NCBI GenBank assembly: GCA_964342695.1
Contig: CAYFFV010000020.1
Location: forward strand, 1-37,216
From: CAYFFV01 sp964342695
Lineage (GTDB): Bacteria > Acidobacteriota > Vicinamibacteria > Vicinamibacterales > UBA8438
DNA: 37,216 nucleotides
Direction of reading: 5' to 3'
This document shows, piece by piece, positions 16,658 through 24,574 of this stretch. Under the pieces are notes generated by a model that was not told where the DNA came from, did no database searches, and saw only the letters and a list, made by a program, of their open reading frames with translations. Both the position numbers and the translations under genes were made by a program. Each line of letters starts with the position of its first letter. The stretch's first letter is position 1.

Positions 16658-18115
16658 TTATGTGCCCGCAGCTTTTTTAGTGGACGAAGCTAACTGTCCA
16701 AAAGTTTCATTAGGGTTACCTGGCACCATACCACCTGGAACGGCTATGCCACGCCTATGAAGTTTGAGGGTATATATACTGAACGGCGACAAACGGTGAG
16801 ACATATAGACACTGCCAACTACTGCCGCCATTAGCGGGAGCATGATCCGATAATCGTTGGTCATTTCAAACAGAATTAAGATCGAAGTTGTTGGTGCTTT
16901 AGCGGTTGCAGCAAAAAAAGCCGCCATCCCAACCATTGCATACGCGCCAGAACCGGCAGTCACCTCTGGAAAAGCAGCATGAACGAAGGAACCGAATGCG
17001 CCGCCGAGCATAGCACCCATGTAAAGACTGGGAGCGAACACACCACCTGAACCACCCGAACCAAGAGTGGCACAATTAGCAAGTAACTCCACTACAAAAA
17101 GACCAAGAAGCAATTCCCAGGAAAATCGCACCCATAAAGCCGACTCTATAGCTGGAAACCCAGAGCCATATATCTCCGGGAAGTATCTCAGAAAGAGGCC
17201 AACGAGCAATCCTCCAACAGCAGGCTTAAGATATTCTGGAAATTTCCACGAGCCAAAAGCATCCTCAGCCCAGTACAAGGACTTTACATAAATGAATGCC
17301 GCGAGCCCGATCAATACACCCATAATGAAATACAACGGAAGTTCCACTGGACTGACAAGGTCATACGTAGGAGCCACAAAGGCTGGAAAATTACCCAGAA
17401 AGTAACGTGCCACCATGCACGAACTGAGGGAAGTTAACAGAACCAACAAAAAATCGGTTTGAATCCGCCCGATTAAAACCTCCATAGAAAAAATAGCTGC
17501 CGCAATCGGAGCATTAAATGTAGCCGCAATACCTCCTGCAGCTCCACAGCTGACAAGCGTCCTGACATTATGAGGCTCCAATTTTGTCCACTGACCTATC
17601 GTTGAACCAATGGCTGAACCAATCTGCACCATTGGCCCTTCACGACCGGCGGCGCCACCAAAACCAATTGTCAATGAAGATGCTATAACTTTAACTGACA
17701 CAACTCTTTTTCTAATGCGCCCACCGTGTAAAGCCAAAGCGGTCATAACCTCCGGAACACCATGGCCTTTAGCTTCACGGGCAAACCTGTGCACTATAGG
17801 ACCAACAATTAATCCTCCCAACGCTGGCAAAAGAACAAGTTGAGCGGGTCCAAATCGTTCCAACATTCCAGCAACTGGACCTCTTGCAAAATTGGCCATC
17901 ATCTCAAGAACAAAAATAAAACCTACCGAACCGAAACCAGTCACCACACCGATTACTACAGCCAGAATAATGAGATAGTTTTGAGAGGGAAGGAACGAAG
18001 AGCGCAACCAAACTTTGGTCCAGCGCAAGACAGACAGCTTCGACAATACTCGCCGGCTATTTTTAGCGAGAATCGAAAAAATATTTCCTATTCTTGACAA
18101 TATTGAATTAGACAT
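16658..18115 (-). CDS. CLC-family chloride/anion transporter or channel
   Basis: This is a roughly 485-aa integral membrane protein starting at ATG 18115; GTG 18136 would add seven residues. In numbering from 18136, it has the CLC selectivity signatures KGHGVPEV (124-128), GREGPMVQIG with the gating Glu166, and a GSGGSGGVFAPSLYMGAMLG block from 359, plus SIYTLKLHRRG near the end with the pore Tyr. The position of the internal proton glutamate of E. coli ClcA appears to be Val220 in FSMEVLIG. The pore Ser of GSGIP is His in GHGVP. There are no CBS domains. It should move chloride or another anion across the inner membrane. It lies 32 bp downstream of the PDZ protein gene on the same strand. 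Confidence 0.93.
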   Translation of the reverse strand: MSNSILSRIGNIFSILAKNSRRVLSKLSVLRWTKVWLRSSFLPSQNYLIILAVVIGVVTGFGSVGFIFVLEMMANFARGPVAGMLERFGPAQLVLLPALGGLIVGPIVHRFAREAKGHGVPEVMTALALHGGRIRKRVVSVKVIASSLTIGFGGAAGREGPMVQIGSAIGSTIGQWTKLEPHNVRTLVSCGAAGGIAATFNAPIAAAIFSMEVLIGRIQTDFLLVLLTSLSSCMVARYFLGNFPAFVAPTYDLVSPVELPLYFIMGVLIGLAAFIYVKSLYWAEDAFGSWKFPEYLKPAVGGLLVGLFLRYFPEIYGSGFPAIESALWVRFSWELLLGLFVVELLANCATLGSGGSGGVFAPSLYMGAMLGGAFGSFVHAAFPEVTAGSGAYAMVGMAAFFAATAKAPTTSILILFEMTNDYRIMLPLMAAVVGSVYMSHRLSPFSIYTLKLHRRGIAVPGGMVPGNPNETFGQLASSTKKAAGT

Positions 18116-18147
18116 CACCGCCCAAGACCAGAGCACAAAAGAATATT

Positions 18148-19587
18148 TTAATTATTCTGAGATACTTCATCTTCCATTTGAGGATCCAGTACAACCAACT
18201 TCGATCTGTTTCCACTTCGCAGGGAAACCATAAACGGCTCTGTTTCATCAGCTGTCCGCCTAATGACCTCTCCATCTTCAAATGACGACAACACAACACC
18301 TCTTATAGATACAATCCAATCACCTTCCTCAATACCAGCACTAGCCGCCGTGCTTCCTGACCCTACAGCCACAACCTGCCAACCTGACACTACGCCTTCT
18401 TCTACAGAGCCTTCAGAAACCTTTGACCTCCACTGCACGACAAAACCGAACTGCCTAAGCCGGAAAGGCGACGAATCGTTCGGTTCGCACTGTAAATCTG
18501 GCATTACCATTTCACCATTACTGCGACGTCTATTTCTCAGTATGCGAAAGGGTACGACGGTACCGGACTCCTGCAAATCATATAAACCTCGAAACTGAAC
18601 CGCAGAAGTAATTCGCTCTCCTCCCCACTCTAGAAGCACATCGCCTCCAGACAAATAAGGGGCTTCGACAAATGCACCCTCATGCACGTACTCAATTAGC
18701 ACACCTTCCTCAAGTACTAGTAAATCTTTTACAGACGGAACCAGATCAGTCACTTCGATGCTACGACACTGATCTCGTTCCTCCGATCCATCGAAAAGGA
18801 CAAGCATCTCTGTAGAACTAATAATTCTTCTGCCCGAAGAACTTAGATACGAGACTCCCAACAAAGCTCCATCCAAATCTACGAGAGCAGTGATCAAATG
18901 ATCGTCTGAAAAATCCATCGAAACCAATAATCCTCCGGGAACCTCGCCACCTGATTGCACAAGAAAACCTGGAGTTATAACCGTCTCACCATCTGGGTTT
19001 AAGCTTACTCCAGCCACATAAGAGCCTGACGGCATCGATCCAGGATCACTTAATGTAAATGGAAGTTGAGCAGTTCCTGCAATGTCGAAAATGGCTAAAC
19101 CAAGATCTCTATTCCACCTGTTGAGTTGATAAGAATATGAATCAGACAATGAAGGAGCCATCCCAGTCACTTCATCCAAAAGAGGTAGTTCTCCGAGCAA
19201 CTCAGCCCGCCTTCGCGATGAAATCACCTCAAGAGCCGGTTCCATTGTGGTTAGTAGACGCTTTGGTCCAATAATTAACGCCGGCGTTTGATCCGAACCT
19301 ACTCTTCTGAAAAATGAACTGGTCCGTTCAGCCAGTTGAACCCAATAATCTGAAAAATAGGTCAGAGGGGTCTTCTCAAGATCAGCCCGTACGACTGGAC
19401 GCGATACCTCCATAGGAACAGGATCAGGAATAGATGCAGCGGTGGAATTGGGTTGCACCCTATTCCGCTCAAGCGCACCCATCACCAACACGATAATAGC
19501 CAGCAGAATAACGACAGCAGGAAACAACAACTGACGCTGATAAAGTGCACGCACCAACGGTAATCGCAACAGAAACCGCAACGTCAC
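18148..19587 (-). CDS. Membrane-anchored double-PDZ protein, probable catalytically dead HtrA/DegS relative
   Basis: The 479-aa protein starts at a GTG, has one membrane helix at residues 20-38, and otherwise lies in the periplasm. Residues about 85-290 have the feel of a trypsin-like double barrel (ITPGFLVQSGGEVPGGLLVS, then ITALVDLDGALLGVSYL), but I find no catalytic His/Asp pair and no GNSGG serine motif. Two PDZ-like regions follow: GVLIEYVHEGAFVEAPYLSG...DVLLEWGGERI, and VVAVGSGSTAASAGIEEGDW...IVSIRGVVL. HtrA family members are periplasmic quality-control proteases; without a catalytic serine this one is more likely a binding or scaffold protein. It sits between the DASS transporter and the CLC gene on the same strand, so a regulatory role for one of these is possible but unproven. 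Confidence 0.7.
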   Translation of the reverse strand: MTLRFLLRLPLVRALYQRQLLFPAVVILLAIIVLVMGALERNRVQPNSTAASIPDPVPMEVSRPVVRADLEKTPLTYFSDYWVQLAERTSSFFRRVGSDQTPALIIGPKRLLTTMEPALEVISSRRRAELLGELPLLDEVTGMAPSLSDSYSYQLNRWNRDLGLAIFDIAGTAQLPFTLSDPGSMPSGSYVAGVSLNPDGETVITPGFLVQSGGEVPGGLLVSMDFSDDHLITALVDLDGALLGVSYLSSSGRRIISSTEMLVLFDGSEERDQCRSIEVTDLVPSVKDLLVLEEGVLIEYVHEGAFVEAPYLSGGDVLLEWGGERITSAVQFRGLYDLQESGTVVPFRILRNRRRSNGEMVMPDLQCEPNDSSPFRLRQFGFVVQWRSKVSEGSVEEGVVSGWQVVAVGSGSTAASAGIEEGDWIVSIRGVVLSSFEDGEVIRRTADETEPFMVSLRSGNRSKLVVLDPQMEDEVSQNN

Positions 19588-19679
19588 CCCCGCAATGGGA
19601 AAAATCTAGTTCAGGTAACTTGTCATTCAAAAAAATAAATCATAAAACTGTCACTTTTGAGCAGCATATTCTAAAAAGA

Positions 19680-21179
19680 CTAACCTTGCCAAAGAACAAG
19701 TACAAGAGCAGGAACAATAGTCACTGCTACAAGATCCATTAACAAGCCATACTTAATCATTTGACTGATTCCGACTCGTCCCGACGAATAGACAATCGCA
19801 TTCGGTGGAGAAGAAACGGGCAGCACCACCGCACAGGACGCAGCAAGCCCGGCCGACAGGGCAGGAACTACCGGATCAATGCCAGATGCTTGAGCTATCG
19901 ATATAATTATAGGAATAGCAATGTTTGCAGCTGCTGTGTTTGACATCGCCTCTGACAACACCACTGTAAACAAAGCCCCAGCAAATGTAAGCGGAATAAC
20001 TGAGTCAGTAGGAAGAAAACCGGTAATACCTTCACCAACCGCAAGAGCCAACCCTGTAGATGCGGCCAGCGAACCAAGAGATAATCCTCCACCAAACAGC
20101 AAAATCGTGCCCCAATCGATTTGCGATGCCTGTTTCCAAGTAATGGTCGCCCTTTCCGTCTTGCTGATTGGCAAAAGAAAAAGCAATATAGCTCCAACCA
20201 GTGCCGCGACTGACTCCGGCATCGTCGCAAGAACTGACTGAGTAAGCGAATGATCACGACCAAGGAATAAAGGCAACAATCCTGGCCCAACCCACAAAAA
20301 CACCGTCACCCCAAAAGCAATTAAGGCGTTCCGTTCACCTTTTTTTAATCGACCAAGGCTTTTTTTTCGCTCGGCAATGACGTCAGAAGCCCCAGGAATC
20401 TCTTTTACCGCTGTTTTACCAATCCAATTTAAGTAGACAAACGCGATACCAATCAGAATTAAACTTACTGGAACGGCCAAAAACATCCACTCAACAAAAG
20501 AAATTCTGATATCCAATAAATCTCGAAGCATCGCAAGCGTTATCAAATTTGGAGGAGTGCCTACGGGAGTGGCCATCCCTCCTCGCGAACATCCATAGGC
20601 CGTCATTAACATCATGACTGTTCCATAGGAGCGAGGAACTTTACCCTCTGATTCCATAAATGCAATCAATGACAACCCTATAGGTACGAGCATCGCCGCA
20701 GTTGCCGTATTACTCATCCACGCAGACAGAAATGCGGCCAAGGCTCCGTAAGCAAATAGGATTCTTCCTGGACGAGCACCTATAATTTTCAAAGAAAGCA
20801 CGTTGTAAGCAATGCGTTCGTTCACACGGTGCACAAACAAAGCTTGCGCGAGGATAAAACTGCCAAGGAACAAAAAAACAGTTGGACTCGCCATCGGTGC
20901 GAAAGCGGCCCGAACAGGGGCAACCTGAAACACCACAGCAAGTGTGGGACCCAATAAAGCCGTTACGGCTAGGGGTAAGGCCTCCGTAACCCAAAAGGTA
21001 ATAACCAGTACTACTATGGCCGCCAACCGATGAGCAGCAGGAGAAAGACTATCCAGCGGAAGAACAAGAACCAAGCCAAAGAGCACTGGCCCAAGTGTCA
21101 AACCTACCATCCGCCTTACCGCATCAAAACGTTGATCTTCTTGACTCGATGGAACCGATGAAGTGGATAAGGCAGTCAT
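19680..21179 (-). CDS. DASS/SLC13 family sodium-coupled anion symporter
   Basis: The 499-aa protein has a dozen or so hydrophobic segments. It contains the duplicated sodium-site motif of the divalent anion:Na+ symporter family: MSNTATAAMLVPIGLSLIAF in the first half and MSNTAAANIAIPIIISIA in the second. Other family marks are VTFWVTEALPLAVTALLGP-like sequence near residue 60, GGMATPVGTPPNLI, and VLPVSSPPNAIVYSSG. DASS carriers import dicarboxylates, sulfate or related anions with Na+. The substrate cannot be assigned from sequence; the SNT motif is common to all branches. It reads away from tatA, and the 170-bp divergent gap should hold both promoters. Two downstream genes (PDZ protein, CLC) follow on the same strand. 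Confidence 0.93.
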   Translation of the reverse strand: MTALSTSSVPSSQEDQRFDAVRRMVGLTLGPVLFGLVLVLPLDSLSPAAHRLAAIVVLVITFWVTEALPLAVTALLGPTLAVVFQVAPVRAAFAPMASPTVFLFLGSFILAQALFVHRVNERIAYNVLSLKIIGARPGRILFAYGALAAFLSAWMSNTATAAMLVPIGLSLIAFMESEGKVPRSYGTVMMLMTAYGCSRGGMATPVGTPPNLITLAMLRDLLDIRISFVEWMFLAVPVSLILIGIAFVYLNWIGKTAVKEIPGASDVIAERKKSLGRLKKGERNALIAFGVTVFLWVGPGLLPLFLGRDHSLTQSVLATMPESVAALVGAILLFLLPISKTERATITWKQASQIDWGTILLFGGGLSLGSLAASTGLALAVGEGITGFLPTDSVIPLTFAGALFTVVLSEAMSNTAAANIAIPIIISIAQASGIDPVVPALSAGLAASCAVVLPVSSPPNAIVYSSGRVGISQMIKYGLLMDLVAVTIVPALVLVLWQG

Positions 21180-21349
21180 AACATCCGAACAGGAGAAAAT
21201 TAAAAAAATGCGTCACGAAACATAATTTAAGCGAGTAATCGAAAAGGCACTATATTGATTACTGTAAGTATTTTTTTCTACATTTGGTCTGATAAGAAAA
21301 TATCATTGCTAACCGTGTTATCCTGAGTATCAGAAAGAAGGTGCCATAT

Positions 21350-21538
21350 ATGACTTCTGCCCTATTCGCTCTGTTAGGTCCTCTCGGACTACCTGAACTT
21401 ATAATAGTTTTCTTAATAATATTTTTTATATTCGGTGCCAATCGTCTATCCGGACTTGGCAGGGGCTTAGGTCAAGCCATCAGTGGCTTCAAAGACGAAG
21501 TCCAAAACAAGCCTCAAGAAACACCAAAAGACGAATAA
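21350..21538 (+). CDS. tatA: Twin-arginine translocase subunit TatA/TatE
   Basis: The 62-aa protein has the typical layout: a short N-terminus, the LGLPELIIVFLI hinge and membrane helix with the conserved Glu, the basic-amphipathic helix GANRLSGLGRGLGQAISGFKDE with FK, and a short polar tail. It forms the pore ring of the Tat exporter in the inner membrane. I start at ATG 21350, 8 nt after AAGG; the in-frame GTG at 21341 overlaps this site. tatC and tatB are not in the window, so this is a detached tatA. The neighbouring peroxiredoxin has no twin-arginine signal, so the adjacency does not imply that it is a Tat substrate. Confidence 0.92.
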   Translation: MTSALFALLGPLGLPELIIVFLIIFFIFGANRLSGLGRGLGQAISGFKDEVQNKPQETPKDE

Positions 21539-21557
21539 CTTCTTATCTCTAAGTTTT

Positions 21558-22079
21558 CTAATCTACTCCCAAGTCAGTCAGATGGGAGACTAGATCAAGA
21601 CCAGCCGTTGAGGCGTTTACTTCCCTGTCAACTCTCAATATTTTTCCGGTTGGCCCTATAATAAAAGTCCATCGGAACGGGAAGGCTCTTTCTGGCGTCA
21701 CCACACCGTACGCGCGCGCCACATCGCCTGACGGATTGCTGAGTAATGGAAAGTCCGCATCTAGAGATTCTGCAAATTCTTTATTAGTCTGTGGATCGTC
21801 CACACTGATCATAAAATAAGCGATATCAAACTGGCTGAGTTGGTCTTTGCTGTCCCGCAAAGATTTACATTCGGCCGTTCACCCTCCAGTAAACGCTTTG
21901 GGAAACCATGCCAGCACTACTGTTTTCCCCTCGTAATCACCCAAACGGTGAGTTCGGCCGTCACTACCGGGAAGCTCAAATGGCGGGGCCTTGTCACCTG
22001 CAGATAATTCTTGTGCGGACATTTCTAAACCACAAAAAGTAAAGAACATTAGTGCGCAGGCTGCGATAAACCTACTCAT
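21558..22079 (-). CDS. Exported selenocysteine peroxiredoxin (in-frame TGA read as Sec67)
   Basis: Read through TGA at 21881-21879, the frame gives 173 residues. Residues 1-23 look like an export signal (MSRFIAACALMFFTFCGLEM). The AhpC/TSA-BCP fold follows: SAGDKAPPFELPGSDG, GKTVVLAWFPKAFTGG, Sec67, TAECKSLRDSK, DIAYFMISVDDPQTNKEF, FPLLSNPSGDVARAYGV and FRWTFIIGPTGKILRVD. PKAFTGG-U matches PxxxTxxC exactly, so TGA replaces the peroxidatic Cys; Cys71 could resolve the selenenyl intermediate. Homology continues on both sides of TGA with no frame change, and a SECIS-like hairpin follows. Peroxiredoxins reduce hydrogen or organic peroxides using thiol donors, and Sec variants are known in bacteria. 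Alternatives are a nonsense pseudogene or a sequencing error, both less likely given the exact position and hairpin. The host would need SelA, SelB, SelC and SelD, which are not in this window. Confidence 0.88.
21562..21594. other. Hairpin at the 3' end of the peroxiredoxin gene
   Basis: CTCCCA pairs with TGGGAG around an 11-nt loop. The stem is extended by TCTA/TAGA across a 2-nt bulge. It covers the end of the coding region just before the stop and faces the convergent tatA. No U-tract follows on either strand, so I do not call it a terminator with confidence. Confidence 0.3.
21844..21863 (-). promoter_or_regulatory. Candidate bacterial SECIS hairpin
   Basis: On the minus-strand mRNA, 15 nt after the UGA, TCTTTGC pairs perfectly with GCAAAGA (7 bp) around the loop GGGACA. 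The UGA-to-loop distance is 22 nt and the loop begins with G. Both agree with the usual description of bacterial SECIS elements: a stem-loop directly downstream with G among the first two loop bases and a spacing of about 16-37 nt. Such an element recruits SelB with Sec-tRNA. It lies inside coding sequence, as in other bacteria. Confidence 0.75.
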
Positions 22080-22235
22080 TGATAGCCTCCCTTTATCTGA
22101 GAAACATCACAGCAATCAATCATAATGACGTCCTCCAATAAATAATCTAGCTAACTTTGTGCACTGCCTCGCTTCAAAACGAGCAGTCCGTTGTATTCTT
22201 TGTTAGAGCATACCATCATCAAGCTCTAGGCAACC

Positions 22236-22691
22236 ATGAAACTTCACTTGACCAGGCCTATTTCAATGCAATTTCTTGGAATAACTTTGTGCACTCTTCT
22301 TATTGGCTTCGTCTGGTTTTATGTCAACCAAATCTCCATAAAAAGTTTGCCACCGACCCACCCCCCAGGTAACTGGTCATTGATGGGCCCTCAGCCTCCT
22401 GCTCCCCCTGAAGATGGCGTCAGGCCGAGACACCCGTCGATGCGTGGTCTTGGTTGGCAAGTAATTGACTACTTGTCAGTACAAAAAGTTCTTGTTGTCA
22501 ATATCGACACGCACCGTTTAGATGAAGTCAAACAGATCGCTCGTGAAATCATTGACCCACTTTCAAAATATTATGCAGAAATTTTGGTCTATTTTCGAGA
22601 ACCTAACAACCCGCTAGCATCGACCAGAGTGCAATGGACACCCAACAATGGATTTATCGAAACCGACATTGCGCCTATCACTAACAATTGA
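22236..22691 (+). CDS. Unknown membrane-anchored protein upstream of mscS
   Basis: The 151-aa protein has one hydrophobic helix near residues 12-31 (QFLGITLCTLLIGFVWFYV), then a Pro-rich stretch (PPTHPPGNWSLMGPQPPAPP), and a compact C-terminal domain with DYLSVQKVLVVNIDTHRLDE...AREIIDPLSKYYAEILVYFR. That last part resembles a small alpha/beta domain, but I do not recognise a family. It is probably anchored in the inner membrane with the domain outside. ATG 22266 is an alternative start that would keep the helix. Its stop is 9 bp before the GTG of the MscS gene, so the two are almost certainly co-transcribed and may work together. Confidence 0.65.
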   Translation: MKLHLTRPISMQFLGITLCTLLIGFVWFYVNQISIKSLPPTHPPGNWSLMGPQPPAPPEDGVRPRHPSMRGLGWQVIDYLSVQKVLVVNIDTHRLDEVKQIAREIIDPLSKYYAEILVYFREPNNPLASTRVQWTPNNGFIETDIAPITNN

Positions 22692-22700
22692 GGCAAACCT

Positions 22701-23942
22701 GTGGACACAATCAACTGGCAAGATGTTTCCGTCGGCCTAGGATTTTCACTATTGATCGGGTTTCTTGTAGCCCAAATAGCTGCTCGAACCATCAGAATTG
22801 TCTTACTAGCCGTTTCTGGAAACGATACCGACACATCCTTTCGAGATCCTATTCAAAGGCGCCCCATTCAGATAATGCGGGCGATCATATTTTTTATAAC
22901 CTTGATACTTGTAGGACCTCCTGTCCTTGAAGCTCTTGGTGTCCAGTTGTCTTACGGAATTCCTCTGGATGAAGCTACCGCTTGGTTATTTGAAGGCAGT
23001 CTCCGTGTTGCGCTTATCGCCATCCTAGCTTATTTCTCCATACGAATGGCTTCACTAAGTGTTTCTCATTTCGAAAGAGTTGTAACAGAACGCACGAAAG
23101 ACAGCGCCGAGAAGGATGAATTCAGTCAACGCCTACAGACAATTGGAGGCCTGATCAAAAATGCAGTTAACGTCATTGTCGTAAGTGCAGCAGCCCTAAT
23201 GATTCTTCAGGAAGTCGGTGTTAACATCGCCCCCCTTCTAACAGCTGCAGGTATCGGTGGTCTTGCCATTGGATTTGGTGCTCAGAATCTAGTTCGAGAT
23301 GTAATCTCAGGATTTTTTCTAATCCTTGAGGACCAAATTCATGTGGGTGATGTTGTCAGTGTGGATAACACTTCTGGCCTAGTAGAATCAGTCAAACTTA
23401 GGACGATCGTATTGCGTGATCTTTCAGGAACAGTACATGTGATCCCAAACGGGTCAATCACAACCTTATCAAATATGACAAAAGAATTTTCGTTCTATGT
23501 AATGGACGTTGGAGTCGCCTATAAAGAAGATACCGACCACGTTGCCCACGTATTAGAAGAAGTCGGGAACGATCTCCAAAGTGATGATAGTTTCGGAACC
23601 CATATTTTAGCTCCCCTCGAAATCTTAGGTGTCAATGATTTTGCTGATTCCGCAGTAAATATCAAAATAAGAATCAAAACGCTCCCTCTAAAACAGTGGA
23701 TGATCGGTAGAGAACTTCGCCGCCGCATCAAGAAAGCCTTTGACGCAAAAGGAATAGAGATTCCATTTCCCCACACATCCATTTATTTCGGTGAAGCGAG
23801 CGGGCCTCTTCTGACAAAAGAATTCGACGAGGAAGAACTTAAGCGCCTTGCCGCACTTAAAGCTGAGAAGCCGACACCAAAAAAATCTCAGACTCACATT
23901 TCGACTGCAGGAGATGTCGGCGAGTCTGGAGACGGAGTCTAA
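22701..23942 (+). CDS. MscS-family mechanosensitive ion channel
   Basis: The 413-aa protein starts at GTG 22701, 7 nt after a GAGG ribosome site. It has several hydrophobic helices in the first 170 residues. The pore-lining TM3 and beta-domain of MscS follow: GVNIAPLLTAAGIGGLAIGFGAQ..NLVRDVISGFFLILEDQIHVGDVV, then VESVKLRTIVLRDLSGTVHVIPNG. The C-terminal alpha/beta cage domain ends with RIKKAFDAKGIEIPFPHTSIYFG, followed by a charged tail. Such channels release solutes on osmotic downshock. It is longer than E. coli MscS (286 aa), with extra N-terminal helices, as in YbdG/YnaI-like members. The upstream anchored protein gene is likely in the same operon. Confidence 0.94.
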   Translation: MDTINWQDVSVGLGFSLLIGFLVAQIAARTIRIVLLAVSGNDTDTSFRDPIQRRPIQIMRAIIFFITLILVGPPVLEALGVQLSYGIPLDEATAWLFEGSLRVALIAILAYFSIRMASLSVSHFERVVTERTKDSAEKDEFSQRLQTIGGLIKNAVNVIVVSAAALMILQEVGVNIAPLLTAAGIGGLAIGFGAQNLVRDVISGFFLILEDQIHVGDVVSVDNTSGLVESVKLRTIVLRDLSGTVHVIPNGSITTLSNMTKEFSFYVMDVGVAYKEDTDHVAHVLEEVGNDLQSDDSFGTHILAPLEILGVNDFADSAVNIKIRIKTLPLKQWMIGRELRRRIKKAFDAKGIEIPFPHTSIYFGEASGPLLTKEFDEEELKRLAALKAEKPTPKKSQTHISTAGDVGESGDGV

Positions 23943-23989
23943 TAGACAAAAACATTTAAGGTTCGAGAATTACCCTTATTCAATTCACC

Positions 23990-24574
23990 ATGCCTACAAT
24001 CAAACCATCGCATAACAATTTGACGATGTTGTTTTCTGAAAAACAAATTCAGAAACGTGTCACTGAATTAGCGAACGAAATAGAAAACACAATAGATCCA
24101 AACCTGCCCATCCATCTAATTGGTGTGCTAAAAGGAGGATTTATATTTCTTGCTGATTTAGCAAGAGCTTTTTCAAGATCGGTCACAATAGATTTTGTTA
24201 GGTGCTCAAGCTATGAAAATGACACGACCCCTGGTCAGCCTCATATTTATGAAAGAACGGATGAAAGCCTTAGTGGAAAGTATGTTCTATTAGTTGAAGA
24301 TATAGTGGATACTGGAGAAACGCTTAATACCTTGCGTGAATTAATTTTAAAACAAAGACCAAAAGAACTACATACCGTGTGTCTGCTCGATAAAAAAATA
24401 AAGCGCCGAAAGTTTACAAATGTTAGTTACGTTGGTTTTTCAGTTGAAAATGTCTTCGTTGTTGGTTACGGACTAGATTATGCACAATTTTATCGCAACC
24501 TACCTTACATCGCCGCACTGTCTACTCATGAATCTGACACAGCACCCACAATAGCCTCAACATCAAGCTCGTAG
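23990..24574 (+). CDS. hpt: Hypoxanthine phosphoribosyltransferase
   Basis: The 194-aa protein has the type I phosphoribosyltransferase fold: IGVLKGGFIFLADLARA, the hood segment VRCSSYENDTTPGQ, the PRPP-binding motif VLLVEDIVDTGETLNTL, VCLLDKKIKRRK and the purine-binding VGYGLDYAQFYRNLPYIA. It salvages hypoxanthine and guanine to IMP and GMP in the cytoplasm. The first ATG has no ribosome site, and ATG 24026 (MLFSEKQI) matches the usual HPRT N-terminus better, so the first 12 residues may not be translated. Its 3' end overlaps the convergent thiamine-diphosphate enzyme gene by 49 bp; the last 15 residues (STHESDTAPTIASTS) lie beyond the conserved domain. Confidence 0.94.
   Translation: MPTIKPSHNNLTMLFSEKQIQKRVTELANEIENTIDPNLPIHLIGVLKGGFIFLADLARAFSRSVTIDFVRCSSYENDTTPGQPHIYERTDESLSGKYVLLVEDIVDTGETLNTLRELILKQRPKELHTVCLLDKKIKRRKFTNVSYVGFSVENVFVVGYGLDYAQFYRNLPYIAALSTHESDTAPTIASTSSS

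Noticed and set aside
21562..21594. Hairpin at the end of the peroxiredoxin gene as a bidirectional terminator or second SECIS
   Set aside because: No U-tract on either strand, and bacterial SECIS elements lie directly after the UGA, not at the 3' end.
21858..21881. Reading the peroxiredoxin as two separate genes, or as a pseudogene split by a nonsense codon
   Set aside because: The second ORF would start at a TTG inside the peroxiredoxin active-site helix, the frame is unchanged, and TGA sits exactly at the catalytic Cys with a SECIS-like hairpin after it. Sequencing error cannot be excluded without reads.
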